Part shown: positions 51,689 through 59,677 of the stretch, one piece after another
Layout: each line of letters opens with the position of its first letter
How positions within the stretch are numbered: the stretch's first letter is position 1
NCBI GenBank assembly: GCA_963734065.1
Contig: CAVTFN010000005.1
Location: forward strand, 434,001-498,000
From: DATBLE01 sp963734065
Lineage (GTDB): Bacteria; Actinomycetota; Thermoleophilia; Gaiellales; Gaiellaceae
Reading direction: 5' to 3'
Length of the DNA stretch: 64,000 nucleotides
The notes under the pieces: model-generated
The model's input: only the letters and a program-made list of their open reading frames with translations
The model's database searches: none
Told to the model about the DNA's origin: nothing
Position numbers and translations under genes: made by a program

Positions 51689-53140
51689 TCATCGGCGCCG
51701 CCGGCGACGAGGGCCCCACCCGCCCGCGGCACCTGCCGTCGCAACGTCCTGCGGGTAGGTGTCGAGCGCCCGGAAGAGGAAGAAGGCGCTGCCGGCAAGC
51801 GGGACGAGCATGATCATGAACGTCCAGAGGAGGCCGCTCCGGCCGCCGCCGAAGACGTGGTCGGAGACGGCGCCGAACAGGAGCGGCGCCAGCGCCATGG
51901 CGAGCGTCCGCAGGAAGGTGCGAACGCTCTCGGCCCGCCCCCAGAGGCCGGGGACCATGATGTCGAGCCGCGCGGCGTCGAGCGGCGGGTTCTGGGCCGA
52001 GAGGGCGAAGGCCGCCGCCATCAGGTAGACGACGGCGCTGCCCGCGCTCCTGGTCAGCAGCGCAGGCAGGAACAGCGCGACGCACGCGGTCGCGGCGGCC
52101 GCGCTGACGAGGATGCGGCCGTTGATGTGGCCGCGGCGGAGGAGGAGGTCGCCCGCCGCGCCGCCGGCGAGCACGCCGGCCACCGCACCCACCCCGACGA
52201 CCAGCAGCAGCAGGCTCGCGAGCGCCTGGTCGATGCCGTACTGATTCGTCGCGAACTCGACGCCGAAGGTCTGGACACCCGCGAGGAAGTAGTAGCCGAG
52301 GGCGCTCGCGACGATCAGGATCGTGTTCGTCCTGATCCGCAGGATGTAGATCGCAGCGGTGAGCAGGCTCATCCTCCTCGGGTCGCGGTCGAGCACCAGC
52401 TCCGGGTCCGGCTCGATTCCCGACTGCCGCACGAGCAGCTGCGCGTCCGTCGGCCCGGCCGCCTCGGTCTCCTCGTCGCCCTCGCCCGACGCGCCGCCGC
52501 GCTCGGGCTCGGGGAGGCGGAACACGAACCACGCGAGCGCGAACGCCGGCAGGGAGAGGATCAGGAACGCGGCGCGCCAGGAGAGAGCGGCGATATCGCC
52601 CGTGACGGTGAAGCCGATCCCCGCGCCGACGAGCTCGCCGGCGAGGATGTAGCCGTAGATCCGCCCCCGCTCCGCGGCGGGGAAGTAGTCGCCCACGAGC
52701 GAGGCGACGAACGGCCCGGCGGCGGCGGTCGCGGCGCCGAGGAACAGCCGCGCGAACAGCAGCTGCCGGAAGTTCGGGACGGCCGCGCTCCAGACCATCG
52801 CCCCCGCCCAGAGCACGATCACGGCCCCAAGCGTCCTCGTGCGGTTGACCCGGTCGGCCAGCACGCCGAACGGCAGGCTCGCCGCGGCGGCGACCAGCGA
52901 CGTCACCGAGACCAGCAACCCGATGTCGGTGTTGCTGATCCCCAGGGCGTGACGCAGGTGGACTGCCGAGGCGCCGACGGTCGACGTGTCGGCCGTGCTC
53001 AGCGCGAGCACGCCGGCCAGCGCTGCGACCAGCCGTACCCGCTCGGGACTGCCGATGACGTCGACGAGAAACCGGTGTCCCGCGCGGCCGGCGTCGGCGG
53101 CGGCCGCGGCAATCCCCGATCCGAGCCGACCGCCCCTCAA
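51689..53140 (-). CDS. MFS transporter, 12 TM, MarR-linked
   Basis: This 483-residue major facilitator has the helix 2-3 loop FGVLADRVNRTRTL and the repeated half from about residue 255. An acidic, Gly/Glu-rich loop (about 205-240) separates the two halves. Relatives are listed among sugar-phosphate and drug MFS proteins; the substrate is unknown. The start codon at 53140 is TTG with only a weak upstream signal, so the N-terminal 25 residues are uncertain. It follows a MarR gene by 31 nt on the same strand, a usual layout for a repressor and its exporter. Confidence 0.82.
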   Translation of the reverse strand: MRGGRLGSGIAAAAADAGRAGHRFLVDVIGSPERVRLVAALAGVLALSTADTSTVGASAVHLRHALGISNTDIGLLVSVTSLVAAAASLPFGVLADRVNRTRTLGAVIVLWAGAMVWSAAVPNFRQLLFARLFLGAATAAAGPFVASLVGDYFPAAERGRIYGYILAGELVGAGIGFTVTGDIAALSWRAAFLILSLPAFALAWFVFRLPEPERGGASGEGDEETEAAGPTDAQLLVRQSGIEPDPELVLDRDPRRMSLLTAAIYILRIRTNTILIVASALGYYFLAGVQTFGVEFATNQYGIDQALASLLLLVVGVGAVAGVLAGGAAGDLLLRRGHINGRILVSAAAATACVALFLPALLTRSAGSAVVYLMAAAFALSAQNPPLDAARLDIMVPGLWGRAESVRTFLRTLAMALAPLLFGAVSDHVFGGGRSGLLWTFMIMLVPLAGSAFFLFRALDTYPQDVATAGAAGGWGPRRRRRR

Positions 53141-53171
53141 TCAGGTCGCGTCGAGGCTGGGGCGGGCGTCG

Positions 53172-53633
53172 CTACCGCTGCTTCCGGAGCGATTCGGTCG
53201 AACGCTCGAACTGCTCGGCCAGGTGGTCGAATGCCTCGCGCAGCTCCTTGCGGTAGCCGTCCGCTTCGGCGAGCGTGGCGTACAGCCGCCGGCGCCCCTC
53301 CGCCGTGGTCTCGAGGTTCACGACGCGGGCATCGGCCGCCGAGGAAGCACGGCGGACGAGCTGCGCTTCCTCGGCCCGGATGATCAGCTCGGTGACCGTG
53401 TTCGGCGTGAGCTGCATCCGCTCTGCGAGCTCGCCGACGCGCAGGTCGCCGTCGGTGCCTTCGATCTGGAGCAGCAACGAGAAGCGCTGCGGGGTCAGGC
53501 CCTGCCGGCGCGCGGCCTGCTCGACGTGGCGCTCGAAGCGCCGCAGGGCGGTGCGGAACTCAGCGATCCGCGCGACCTGCTGCCGACCGATCGTCCCGGT
53601 CTCGCTTCCGTTCCTTCCCCCCCGCGGCGGCAT
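53172..53633 (-). CDS. MarR-family transcriptional regulator
   Basis: This 153-residue winged-helix regulator has the DNA-binding core GELAERMQLTPNTVTELIIRAEEAQLVRR and wing (ADARVVNLETTAEGRRRL), flanked by dimerisation helices at both ends. MarR proteins usually repress an adjacent exporter until a ligand binds; the MFS gene 31 nt downstream is the likely target. No operator was identified by eye. The ATG is the first in frame; the preceding 166 nt toward the tRNA hold nothing else recognisable. Confidence 0.88.
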   Translation of the reverse strand: MPPRGGRNGSETGTIGRQQVARIAEFRTALRRFERHVEQAARRQGLTPQRFSLLLQIEGTDGDLRVGELAERMQLTPNTVTELIIRAEEAQLVRRASSAADARVVNLETTAEGRRRLYATLAEADGYRKELREAFDHLAEQFERSTESLRKQR

Positions 53634-53745
53634 GCCGGGGAATCATCCCACGACAGGCCCGCGACGGACCGGTGCGACCCGCTTGCCGTCATCGCGGCCG
53701 CGGCCGACCTGGCGGCCGCGGCTCACGACCATCCGCCTCAGAGGC

Positions 53746-53760
53746 GCGGCCGAAGGCCGC
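53746..53760 (-). terminator. Short hairpin downstream of tRNA-Val
   Basis: On the minus strand GCGGCC, loop ttc, GGCCGC, about 40 nt after the tRNA 3' end, preceded by GC-rich sequence. It is a plausible terminator for the tRNA transcript. It is short and lacks a U-tract. Confidence 0.4.
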
Positions 53761-53799
53761 TTGCCCCGAGCAGCAAAGCGGAGCGGTGCGAGGGAGAAA

Positions 53800-53872
53800 T
53801 GGGCGGTACCGGGATCGAACCAGTGACCTCCTGCGTGTAAAGCAGGCGCTCTCCCAGCTGAGCTAACCGCCC
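53800..53872 (-). tRNA. tRNA-Val (anticodon TAC)
   Basis: This is a 73-nt cloverleaf: acceptor GGGCGGT/ACCGCCC, D arm GCTC...GAGC, anticodon stem CCTGC/GCAGG with loop TTTACAC (anticodon TAC, reading GUA and other Val codons), T arm with TTCGATC, and discriminator A. CCA is not encoded (TTT follows). A TAGTGT lies about 10 nt before the 5' end on the minus strand and may be its -10 box. Confidence 0.95.
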
Positions 53873-53914
53873 GGGTCCGGACACACTAGCCCGCGGCGGC
53901 GCGCGCTTCGAACT

Positions 53915-53942
53915 GCAGTGACAGGCTCAAGCCTGTCACTGC
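53915..53942. repeat. 28-bp palindrome, second copy of the purN element
   Basis: GCAGTGACAGGCTC followed by AAGCCTGTCACTGC; it differs from the purN copy by one central base, which breaks perfect symmetry there. It lies between tRNA-Val and the end of the Fur-family gene. Confidence 0.85.
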
Positions 53943-53955
53943 GGTAGCGCCACCC

Positions 53956-54378
53956 CTAACCACGGCAAGCCGCGCACACCCCGCGGATCTCGACCTCGTG
54001 CGTGGTGGCAGTAAAGCCGTGCCGCTTTGCGCTCCGCTTCACCCACGGCTCGAGATCGCAGTCCGCGAGCTCGACGACGCGATGGCAGCTGGTGCAGACG
54101 AGGTGATGGTGGTGGACGTCGCCGCAGAGCCGGTAGCAGAGCTCGCCCGCGTGGTGAGAGAAGGTGTCCACGGCGCCGTGCTCCTGGAGGAGCGACAGCG
54201 TCCGGTACACGGTCGCCAGGCCGATGCCGGCGCCCTTTCGGCGTAGCCGGTCGTGGAGCTCACCGGCGGTGACGTCGTTGTGCTCCCGGGCCAGCTCCTC
54301 GACGACCCGCAGCCGCTGTGGCGTCGACTTGATCCCGCTGCGGGCCAGGAAGGCGGCAGCTTGATTCTCCGTGCCCAT
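53956..54378 (-). CDS. zur: Fur-family metalloregulator, probably Zur
   Basis: This 140-residue Fur-family repressor has a winged-helix N-terminus (STPQRLRVVEELAREHNDVTAGELHDRL in parts; ATVYRTLSLLQEHGAV) and a metal-binding C-terminus with DVHHHHLVCTSCHRVVEL and a second Cys pair in VCAACRG. Divergent transcription from znuACB points to zinc sensing rather than iron. The ATG follows TATGCT (54385-54390, minus) by 6 nt. A 7-1-7 Fur-type box lies 25 nt upstream, inside the first codons of znuA, so autoregulation is likely. Confidence 0.9.
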   Translation of the reverse strand: MGTENQAAAFLARSGIKSTPQRLRVVEELAREHNDVTAGELHDRLRRKGAGIGLATVYRTLSLLQEHGAVDTFSHHAGELCYRLCGDVHHHHLVCTSCHRVVELADCDLEPWVKRSAKRHGFTATTHEVEIRGVCAACRG

Positions 54379-54383
54379 GTGTC

Positions 54384-54390
54384 TAGCATA
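54384..54390. promoter_or_regulatory. Overlapping divergent -10 boxes (zur and znuA)
   Basis: Plus-strand TAGCAT (54384-54389) lies 6 nt before the znuA ATG, and minus-strand TATGCT (54385-54390) lies 6 nt before the zur ATG. The two boxes share five base pairs. Both transcripts would be leaderless, and only one polymerase could occupy the site at a time. Confidence 0.65.
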
Positions 54391-54395
54391 GCCCG

Positions 54396-55250
54396 ATGAG
54401 ATTGAGAATCATTATCATCACGATCGGCGCAATCGTGGTCGGCACCGTCGCAGCCGCGTTCGCAGCCGGGGGCGACTCGCGCCCGGCAGACCGGAGCAGC
54501 GTCGTCGCAGCGTTCTATCCCCTCGCCTACGCCGCGGAGCAGGTGGGCGGGGCGCACATCCGGGTGACGAACCTGACGCCGGCCGGCGTCGAGCCGCACG
54601 ACCTCGAGCTGTCACCGGACGACGTCGCCACGGTGAAGTCGGCCGGGACGGTGCTGCTGATGGGACACGGATTCCAGCCACAGCTCGAGCGTGCCGCCGC
54701 CGACTCGAATGCGCGCGTCGTCACGCTGCTCGACACGCCGGGCCTCGGCCGCGTCGGCAACGACCCGCATGTGTGGCTCGATCCCGTCCGCTACGCGGTC
54801 CTCGTGCGCGCGGTCGCGACTGCGCTGCACGGCGATCCATCCGCTCTCCTCGCCCGGCTGCGCACCCTCGACCGCGAGTACCGGGCCGGGATCGCACACT
54901 GCGCCCGTAGCGAGCTGGTCACCGGACATGCCGCTTTCGGGTATCTGGCGCGCCGCTACGGCCTCCGGCAGGTCGCCGTCGAGGGACTGTCTCCGGAAGC
55001 GGAGCCGGCGCCGCGCGAGCTCGCCCGTGTCGTCGCGGCCGTCCGCGACAGCGGCGCGACGACGGTCTTCACCGAACCGCTCGCGTCGCCGCGGGTGGCC
55101 CGGACGGTGGCAGGCGAGACCGGAACGACGGTGTCCACGCTCGACCCGCTGGAGGGCCTGACCCCGCGCGAGGTCGACCGCGGCGCCGACTACTTCACGG
55201 TGATGCGCGCGAACCTCGCCGCGATCGAGCGAGGGCTCGGTTGCCGCTAG
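54396..55250 (+). CDS. znuA: Zinc ABC transporter substrate-binding protein ZnuA
   Basis: This 284-residue exported metal-binding protein is of the cluster A-I family. A signal or anchor sequence lies at the N-terminus (RLRIIIITIGAIVVGTVAAAF); no lipobox Cys is evident. Metal ligands: His68 (VEPHDLE), His125 (DPHVWLDP), His178 (TGHAAFGYL) and Asp in GADYFTV near 266. The His-rich loop of many ZnuA proteins is absent, so Mn cannot be excluded from sequence alone. A Fur-type box lies in codons 3-8. The end overlaps znuC by 10 nt. Confidence 0.88.
   Translation: MRLRIIIITIGAIVVGTVAAAFAAGGDSRPADRSSVVAAFYPLAYAAEQVGGAHIRVTNLTPAGVEPHDLELSPDDVATVKSAGTVLLMGHGFQPQLERAAADSNARVVTLLDTPGLGRVGNDPHVWLDPVRYAVLVRAVATALHGDPSALLARLRTLDREYRAGIAHCARSELVTGHAAFGYLARRYGLRQVAVEGLSPEAEPAPRELARVVAAVRDSGATTVFTEPLASPRVARTVAGETGTTVSTLDPLEGLTPREVDRGADYFTVMRANLAAIERGLGCR
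54403..54417. promoter_or_regulatory. Fur/Zur-type 7-1-7 operator inside znuA codons 3-8
   Basis: TGAGAAT, C, ATTATCA: a 7-1-7 inverted repeat with one mismatch, close to the TGATAAT-N-ATTATCA pattern of Fur-family sites. It starts 7 nt after the znuA start codon begins, so a bound dimer would block the leaderless znuA transcript from its first bases and cover the zur promoter region. Confidence 0.7.
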
Positions 55251-55960
55251 CGGTCGAGCTCGACAGCGTCACCTTCGGGTACGACCCCCGGCGGCCGGTG
55301 CTCGTCGGCGTCGACGTCGAGATCCCCGAAGGCCAGTTCGTCGCGATCGCCGGCCCGAACGGCGGCGGCAAGACCACGCTTTCGAGGTTGATCGTCGGCC
55401 TCGATCAGCCGCAGGCCGGGACCATCCGGCTGTTCGGCGGTTCCGTCGGTGCGGCGACTCGACGAGGGCTCGTCGCCTACCTCCCGCAACGGGCGCAGCT
55501 CGGAATCGAGGCGCCCGCGACCGTGCGCGAGGTCGTCTCGGCCGGGCGCGTAACCCGGCGGCGCCTACTCGGTCCGCTCACCGCCGAGGATCGGGACGCC
55601 GTGACGGCGGCGATCGCGCGGGTCGGCCTGGCGGAACAGGCCGACGAGCCGATCACCATCCTCTCCGGCGGCCAGCAGCAGCGGGCGTTCATCGCCAAGG
55701 CGATCGTCGCCCAGCCGCGGCTGCTGATCCTCGACGAGCCGACCACCGGTGTCGACGCCGACGCCCAGGACGCGCTCGCGGCGCTGCTCGCGCGGCTGCA
55801 CGGGGAGCTGCGCGTGACGATCCTCTACGTCTCGCACGAGTTCGGCGCGGTCGAGCACGTCGCCGAGCGGCTGCTCCTCGTCCGCGGCGGCATCGCCTTC
55901 GACGGCAACCCGGCCCAGCTCCCCGAACGCTGGCACGACCCGTCCCACGCCCATGCTTGA
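55241..55960 (+). CDS. znuC: Zinc ABC transporter ATP-binding protein ZnuC
   Basis: This 239-residue ABC ATPase has Walker A GPNGGGKTT near residue 38, the signature LSGGQQQR near 142, Walker B LLILDEPTTGVDA and the switch His in YVSHEFG. The start is TTG 55241, chosen because it lies inside the znuA end and gives the family N-terminus. The end overlaps znuB by 8 nt. The C-terminal tail DPSHAHA is His-containing. It energises import through ZnuB. Confidence 0.92.
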   Translation: MPLAVELDSVTFGYDPRRPVLVGVDVEIPEGQFVAIAGPNGGGKTTLSRLIVGLDQPQAGTIRLFGGSVGAATRRGLVAYLPQRAQLGIEAPATVREVVSAGRVTRRRLLGPLTAEDRDAVTAAIARVGLAEQADEPITILSGGQQQRAFIAKAIVAQPRLLILDEPTTGVDADAQDALAALLARLHGELRVTILYVSHEFGAVEHVAERLLLVRGGIAFDGNPAQLPERWHDPSHAHA

Positions 55961-56753
55961 CCACGAGTTCATGCGACTCGCGTTCGGCGCGGGCGCCGTC
56001 GTCGGCGTGCTCGCGCCCGCGGTCGGCTTCTTCCTCGTCCAGCGGCGGATGAGCCTGATCGGCGACGGGATCGGCCACGTCGCGTTCGCGGGGGTCGCGC
56101 TCGGCTACCTGCTCGGAGTCGCACCGGTGGCGACCGCACTGGTCGCGTCGGTGGCGGGCGCAATCGCCGTCGAATGGCTGCGGACGAACCGCCGCACGGC
56201 CGGCGACCAGGCGCTCGCGCTCCTCTTCTACACCGGGATCGCGGCGGGCGTCGTGATCATCTCGTCCGCCGGCGCGCTGAACGCCAACCTCTTCTCGTTC
56301 CTCTTCGGCTCGATCCTGACCGTCACCCGCGGCGGGCTGCTGCTCGTCGCAGTGATGGGTGGGGCCGGGCTCGCGCTGATCGCCGTCCTCTACCGCGCGC
56401 TCGTCGCAGTCGCGCTCGACGAGGAGGGCGCGCGGGTCTCGGGCCTGCCGGTGGGGACGCTGAACGTCGTGGTCGCCGGCCTCGCCGGCGTCACCATCGC
56501 GCTCTCGATGCGGATCGTCGGGATCCTGCTGATCGCCGCGCTGATGGTCCTGCCGGTGACCGCTGCGGGACGGCTCGCGCGCAGCGTCGCCTGGACGTTC
56601 GCGCTCGCGATGGCGATCGGGCTCGGCTCGGTGTTCGTCGGCCTGACGATCTCGTACTACGCCGACCTCGCCCCCGGCGGCGCGATCGTGCTGGTCGCAG
56701 CGGGCGCCTATGTCGCCGCGGCGGCCGGCGCGCGTCTCGTTGCCCGGGCGTGA
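55953..56753 (+). CDS. znuB: Zinc ABC transporter permease ZnuB
   Basis: This 266-residue integral membrane permease of the ABC-3 (ZnuB/TroC) family has about eight helices. The region SLIGDGIGHVAFAGVALGYLLG and the EAA-like LSMRIVGILLIAALMVLPVTAA are characteristic. It is translationally coupled to znuC. It is followed by a hairpin (56779-56808) and a palindromic repeat, so znuACB probably ends here. No paralogous permease is present. Confidence 0.92.
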   Translation: MLDHEFMRLAFGAGAVVGVLAPAVGFFLVQRRMSLIGDGIGHVAFAGVALGYLLGVAPVATALVASVAGAIAVEWLRTNRRTAGDQALALLFYTGIAAGVVIISSAGALNANLFSFLFGSILTVTRGGLLLVAVMGGAGLALIAVLYRALVAVALDEEGARVSGLPVGTLNVVVAGLAGVTIALSMRIVGILLIAALMVLPVTAAGRLARSVAWTFALAMAIGLGSVFVGLTISYYADLAPGGAIVLVAAGAYVAAAAGARLVARA

Positions 56754-56778
56754 GGCAGTCGCTGGCAGACCGGAGAAC

Positions 56779-56808
56779 CGGAACGGCCCGCCGAAGGGAG
56801 CCGTTCCG
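56779..56808 (+). terminator. Hairpin after znuB
   Basis: CGGAACGGC, a 12-nt loop, GCCGTTCCG: perfect 9-bp arms about 25 nt after the znuB stop. It is a likely end of the zinc operon transcript. No T-run follows. Confidence 0.5.
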
Positions 56809-56937
56809 TGTCACACGTGCGGTTCCTCGGAACCGGGTGCGCGGTTGATACCCGTCCGTAATCTAGCCGTGCGCGGACCCGGATACGCGCGGTTGCCAGA
56901 TCGACCCGCTGCGGCTGCGGGCGCGCGTCTCGTTCTG

Positions 56938-56967
56938 TAGGGACAGACCCTTCGAGCTCTGTCCCTA
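56938..56967. repeat. 10-bp inverted repeat touching the -10 box of the next gene
   Basis: TAGGGACAGA, loop cccttcgagc, TCTGTCCCTA. The arm core GGGACAG is shared with the 31944, 32031 and 42112 elements. Its last two bases are the first two of the TAGACT -10 box (56966-56971) of the MmcQ-like gene. Confidence 0.7.
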
Positions 56968-56977
56968 GACTGCGGCC

Positions 56978-57376
56978 GTGGCGACGATGCGCGACGTCGA
57001 CAGGCTCGCCCTGGCGATGCCGGGGGCGACGAAGGACGTCGACGACGACGGCCGCCCCAGCTACTCGGCGCACGGGAAGTTCTTCTGCTTCCACCGCCGC
57101 CCACGGCCGGACGCGGTCGACGCGCAGACGGGCGAGCGGCTCGAGGACGTCTTCGTCTTCCGCGTCGCCGACGCCGACGAGAAGGAGCTGATCCTCTCCG
57201 ACCCGCGCGGGATCTTCTTCACCACACCGCACTGGAACGGCTACAACGCGGTGCTGATCCACATCCCCGACCTGAAGCAGGTCGACCGCCGCGAGCTCGC
57301 CGACCTCGTCGCCGGCGCCTGGCTCACCCGCGCGCAGAAGCGCGAGGCGAAGGCCTGGCTGGCGGAGCAGGAATAG
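56978..57376 (+). CDS. MmcQ/YjbR family protein
   Basis: This 132-residue protein is of the MmcQ/YjbR (DUF419-like) family, with a CyaY-like fold and a proposed double-wing DNA-binding role but no settled function. Segments typical of it are RLALAMPGATKDVDDDGRPSYSAHGKFF in parts, HWNGYNAVLIHIPDL and ELADLVAGAWLTRA. The GTG has TAGACT 6 nt upstream, a leaderless pattern. It converges on pobA with a 5-nt gap. Confidence 0.8.
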   Translation: MATMRDVDRLALAMPGATKDVDDDGRPSYSAHGKFFCFHRRPRPDAVDAQTGERLEDVFVFRVADADEKELILSDPRGIFFTTPHWNGYNAVLIHIPDLKQVDRRELADLVAGAWLTRAQKREAKAWLAEQE

Positions 57377-57381
57377 ACCGC

Positions 57382-58545
57382 TCAGTAACCCACGTAGTTT
57401 TCGGCCAGGGAAGTTGCCGCCGCCTCGGAGCCCGTCACGTACCGGAGCTGGGAGAGCCGCAGCCGGTAGCCGAACGGGTCCTCGTCGGGCGGCAGGTGCA
57501 GCATCGTCGTCATCCACCAGGAGAAGTGCTCGGCGCGCCAGACGCGGCGCAGGCATTCGGCCGAGTAGCGCTGCAGCACGGAGTCGTCGCCCGACCGGTA
57601 CCAGTCGACGATCGTCTCGGCGAGCAGCCCGACGTCCCCGATCGCGAGGTTCAGCCCTTTGGCACCGGTCGGCGGGACGATGTGCGCCGCGTCGCCGGCG
57701 AGGAACAGCCGGCCGTGCTGCATCGGCTCGACCACGTAGCTGCGCATCCCGGTGACGCCCTTTTCGAGGATCGGCCCCTCCTCGAGCGTCCACCCCTCGA
57801 GGCCGACGCGCAGCTGGAGCTCCGCCCAGATCCGCTCGTCCGGCCACAGCGAGAGATCCTCGTCGGGCGCGCACTGGAGGTAGTAGCGCGAGAGCTCGGG
57901 CGTGCGCAGGCTGAGCAGCGCGAAGCCGCGCTCGTGCGCCGAGTAGACGAGCTCCTCGATCGACGGCTCGACCGCGGCGAGGATCCCGAGCCACCCGAAG
58001 GGATACTCGCGCGAGAACTCCGTGAGCACGCCGGCGGGGATGCTCGGCCGGCAGACGCCGTGGAAGCCGTCGCAGCCGGCGATCACGTCGCACTCGAGCT
58101 CCTGCCTGCCGCCCTCGTGGGTGAACGCGAGCCGCGGCTGCTCGGTGTCCAGATCCGAGACCGAGACGTCGGCGACCTCGAACAGCAGCGGCAGGCCGCC
58201 CTCCAGCCGCGCCTCGATCAGATCCTTGACCACCTCGGTCTGGCCGTAGATGACGATCGACTTGCCGGTCAGCCGGTCGAACGCGATCCGGTGCCGCTCC
58301 CCGTCGAACTGCAGCTCGATCCCGTCGTGGACGATCCCCTCGCGCTGCATCCGCCCGCCGACGCCCGCCTCCACGAGCAGATCCGCCGTCCGCTGCTCGA
58401 GCACGCCCGCGCGGATGCGCGCCTCCACGTACTCGCGGCTGCGGTCCTCGATCACGACCGAGTCGATCCCCTCGCCGTGCAACAGGTGGGCGAGCGTCAG
58501 CCCCGCCGGCCCCGCGCCGACGATCCCGACCTGAGTGCGGCTCAC
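57382..58545 (-). CDS. pobA: 4-hydroxybenzoate 3-monooxygenase PobA
   Basis: This FAD-dependent monooxygenase of 387 residues hydroxylates 4-hydroxybenzoate to protocatechuate using NAD(P)H and oxygen. The FAD motifs are GIVGAGPAGLTLAHLL (residues 7-22), the DG motif DVIAGCDGFHG and the GD motif FLAGDAAHIVPPTGAKGLN. It is the last gene of the pca operon; its GTG overlaps the pcaC stop (GTGA). Gene order at the end is unusual but logical, since it feeds the pathway encoded before it. No anomalies. Confidence 0.95.
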   Translation of the reverse strand: MSRTQVGIVGAGPAGLTLAHLLHGEGIDSVVIEDRSREYVEARIRAGVLEQRTADLLVEAGVGGRMQREGIVHDGIELQFDGERHRIAFDRLTGKSIVIYGQTEVVKDLIEARLEGGLPLLFEVADVSVSDLDTEQPRLAFTHEGGRQELECDVIAGCDGFHGVCRPSIPAGVLTEFSREYPFGWLGILAAVEPSIEELVYSAHERGFALLSLRTPELSRYYLQCAPDEDLSLWPDERIWAELQLRVGLEGWTLEEGPILEKGVTGMRSYVVEPMQHGRLFLAGDAAHIVPPTGAKGLNLAIGDVGLLAETIVDWYRSGDDSVLQRYSAECLRRVWRAEHFSWWMTTMLHLPPDEDPFGYRLRLSQLRYVTGSEAAATSLAENYVGY

Positions 58546-58922
58546 ACCGCCCCTTCCTCGTCGAGAACGCGCTGGGTGATCGCGAACGCCGAGTTGGCCG
58601 CCGGAACGCCGGCGTACACGGCCGTGTGGAGGAGCACCTCCTTGATCTCGTCGACGGTCAAGCCGTTGCGGAGCGCGGCCCGCACGTGCAACGGCAGCTC
58701 GTGCTCGCGGCCGAGCGCGACCAGCGCCGCGAGCGTGATGCAGCTCCGCGTCTTCCGGTCGAGGCCCGGCCGCGACCAGATCTCGCCCCACGCGTACCTG
58801 GTGATCAGCTCCTGGAAGTCGGCAGTGAAGGCGGTCGCGTTCTCGGTCGCGCGGTCGACGTGCGCGTCGCCGAGCACCTCGCGCCGCACCTTCATCCCGC
58901 GTTCGTACGTGTCGTCGGTCAC
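58542..58922 (-). CDS. pcaC: 4-carboxymuconolactone decarboxylase PcaC
   Basis: This 126-residue enzyme of the AhpD-like CMD family removes CO2 from gamma-carboxymuconolactone to give 3-oxoadipate enol-lactone. Conserved stretches are RRGxVLG-like MKVRREVLGDAHVDRA and WSRPGLDRKTRSCITLAALVALG in parts. It is a single-domain form, not fused to PcaD as in many actinobacteria. The GTG start overlaps pcaD's stop, and its own stop overlaps pobA. Confidence 0.93.
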   Translation of the reverse strand: MTDDTYERGMKVRREVLGDAHVDRATENATAFTADFQELITRYAWGEIWSRPGLDRKTRSCITLAALVALGREHELPLHVRAALRNGLTVDEIKEVLLHTAVYAGVPAANSAFAITQRVLDEEGAV

Positions 58923-59677
58923 GCGTGCTCCTCTCGGGCCAGGTGGACGAGGGCGGCACGATTGAACGCCCCGGGCTGCTCGACGTTGAGCAGGTGCGCG
59001 GCCTCCGGGATCACCTCGACGCGGGCGCCCGGGATCCCATCGGCGATCAGCTGTGCCTGGTCGGGTGGGGTCGCCGGATCCTCGGAGCCGACCAGTACCA
59101 GCGTCGGCGCCGAGATCGAGCCGAGCTCGGCGCGGAAGTCCCAGTCGCGCAGCGCGTCGCAGCAGGCGGCGTAGCCCTCGGGCGGCGTCGAGACGAAGCG
59201 CGCCCGGAAGACCTCGCCTTCGCCGAACGCCGGCGTGAACCAGCGTCCCATCGTCGCGTCGGCGATCGGCTCCATCCCCTGCGCGCGGGCGGCCTCGGCC
59301 CGCTCGATCCACCGCTCGGGCGGCCCGAAGTACGCGGACGTCCCCGCCAGTACGAGCCGGTCGAGCCGGTCACCCGCGTTCGCTCCGAGCCACATGCCGA
59401 CAGTTCCTCCCAGCGACAGCCCGCAGAACGAGAAGCGCTCGACCTCGAGTTCGTCGAGCAGCCCGAGCAGCTCACGCGCCAGCAGCTCCACCGAGTAGGA
59501 GCCCGGCGGCACCGCCGAGCGCCCGTGCCCGAGCTGGTCGTAGCGGAGGACGCGAAACGACCGGGCGAACGCCGGCACCTGGCGGTCCCAGAGCTCGAGC
59601 GTCGACCCGATCGAGTTCGAGAGGACGAGGACCGGCGCCTCCTCCGCCCCGTCGAAGCGGTGGTGCAGCGCGCTCAC
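58919..59677 (-). CDS. pcaD: 3-oxoadipate enol-lactonase PcaD
   Basis: This alpha/beta hydrolase of 252 residues opens the enol-lactone to 3-oxoadipate. Features are SNSIGSTLELWDRQ, the nucleophile elbow CGLSLGG with Ser88, the acid in LVGSEDPATPP and His in PEAAHLLNVEQP. The GTG at 59677 overlaps the pcaB stop (GTGA) and matches the family start (SALHHRFDG). It is separate from PcaC here. Confidence 0.93.
   Translation of the reverse strand: MSALHHRFDGAEEAPVLVLSNSIGSTLELWDRQVPAFARSFRVLRYDQLGHGRSAVPPGSYSVELLARELLGLLDELEVERFSFCGLSLGGTVGMWLGANAGDRLDRLVLAGTSAYFGPPERWIERAEAARAQGMEPIADATMGRWFTPAFGEGEVFRARFVSTPPEGYAACCDALRDWDFRAELGSISAPTLVLVGSEDPATPPDQAQLIADGIPGARVEVIPEAAHLLNVEQPGAFNRAALVHLAREEHA

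Noticed and set aside
52986..53840. Plus-strand open frame ending in a GGTGIEPVTSCV-like tail
   Set aside because: The tail is read from the tRNA-Val gene on the other strand, a well-known false protein ending; the rest is antisense to MarR and MFS genes.
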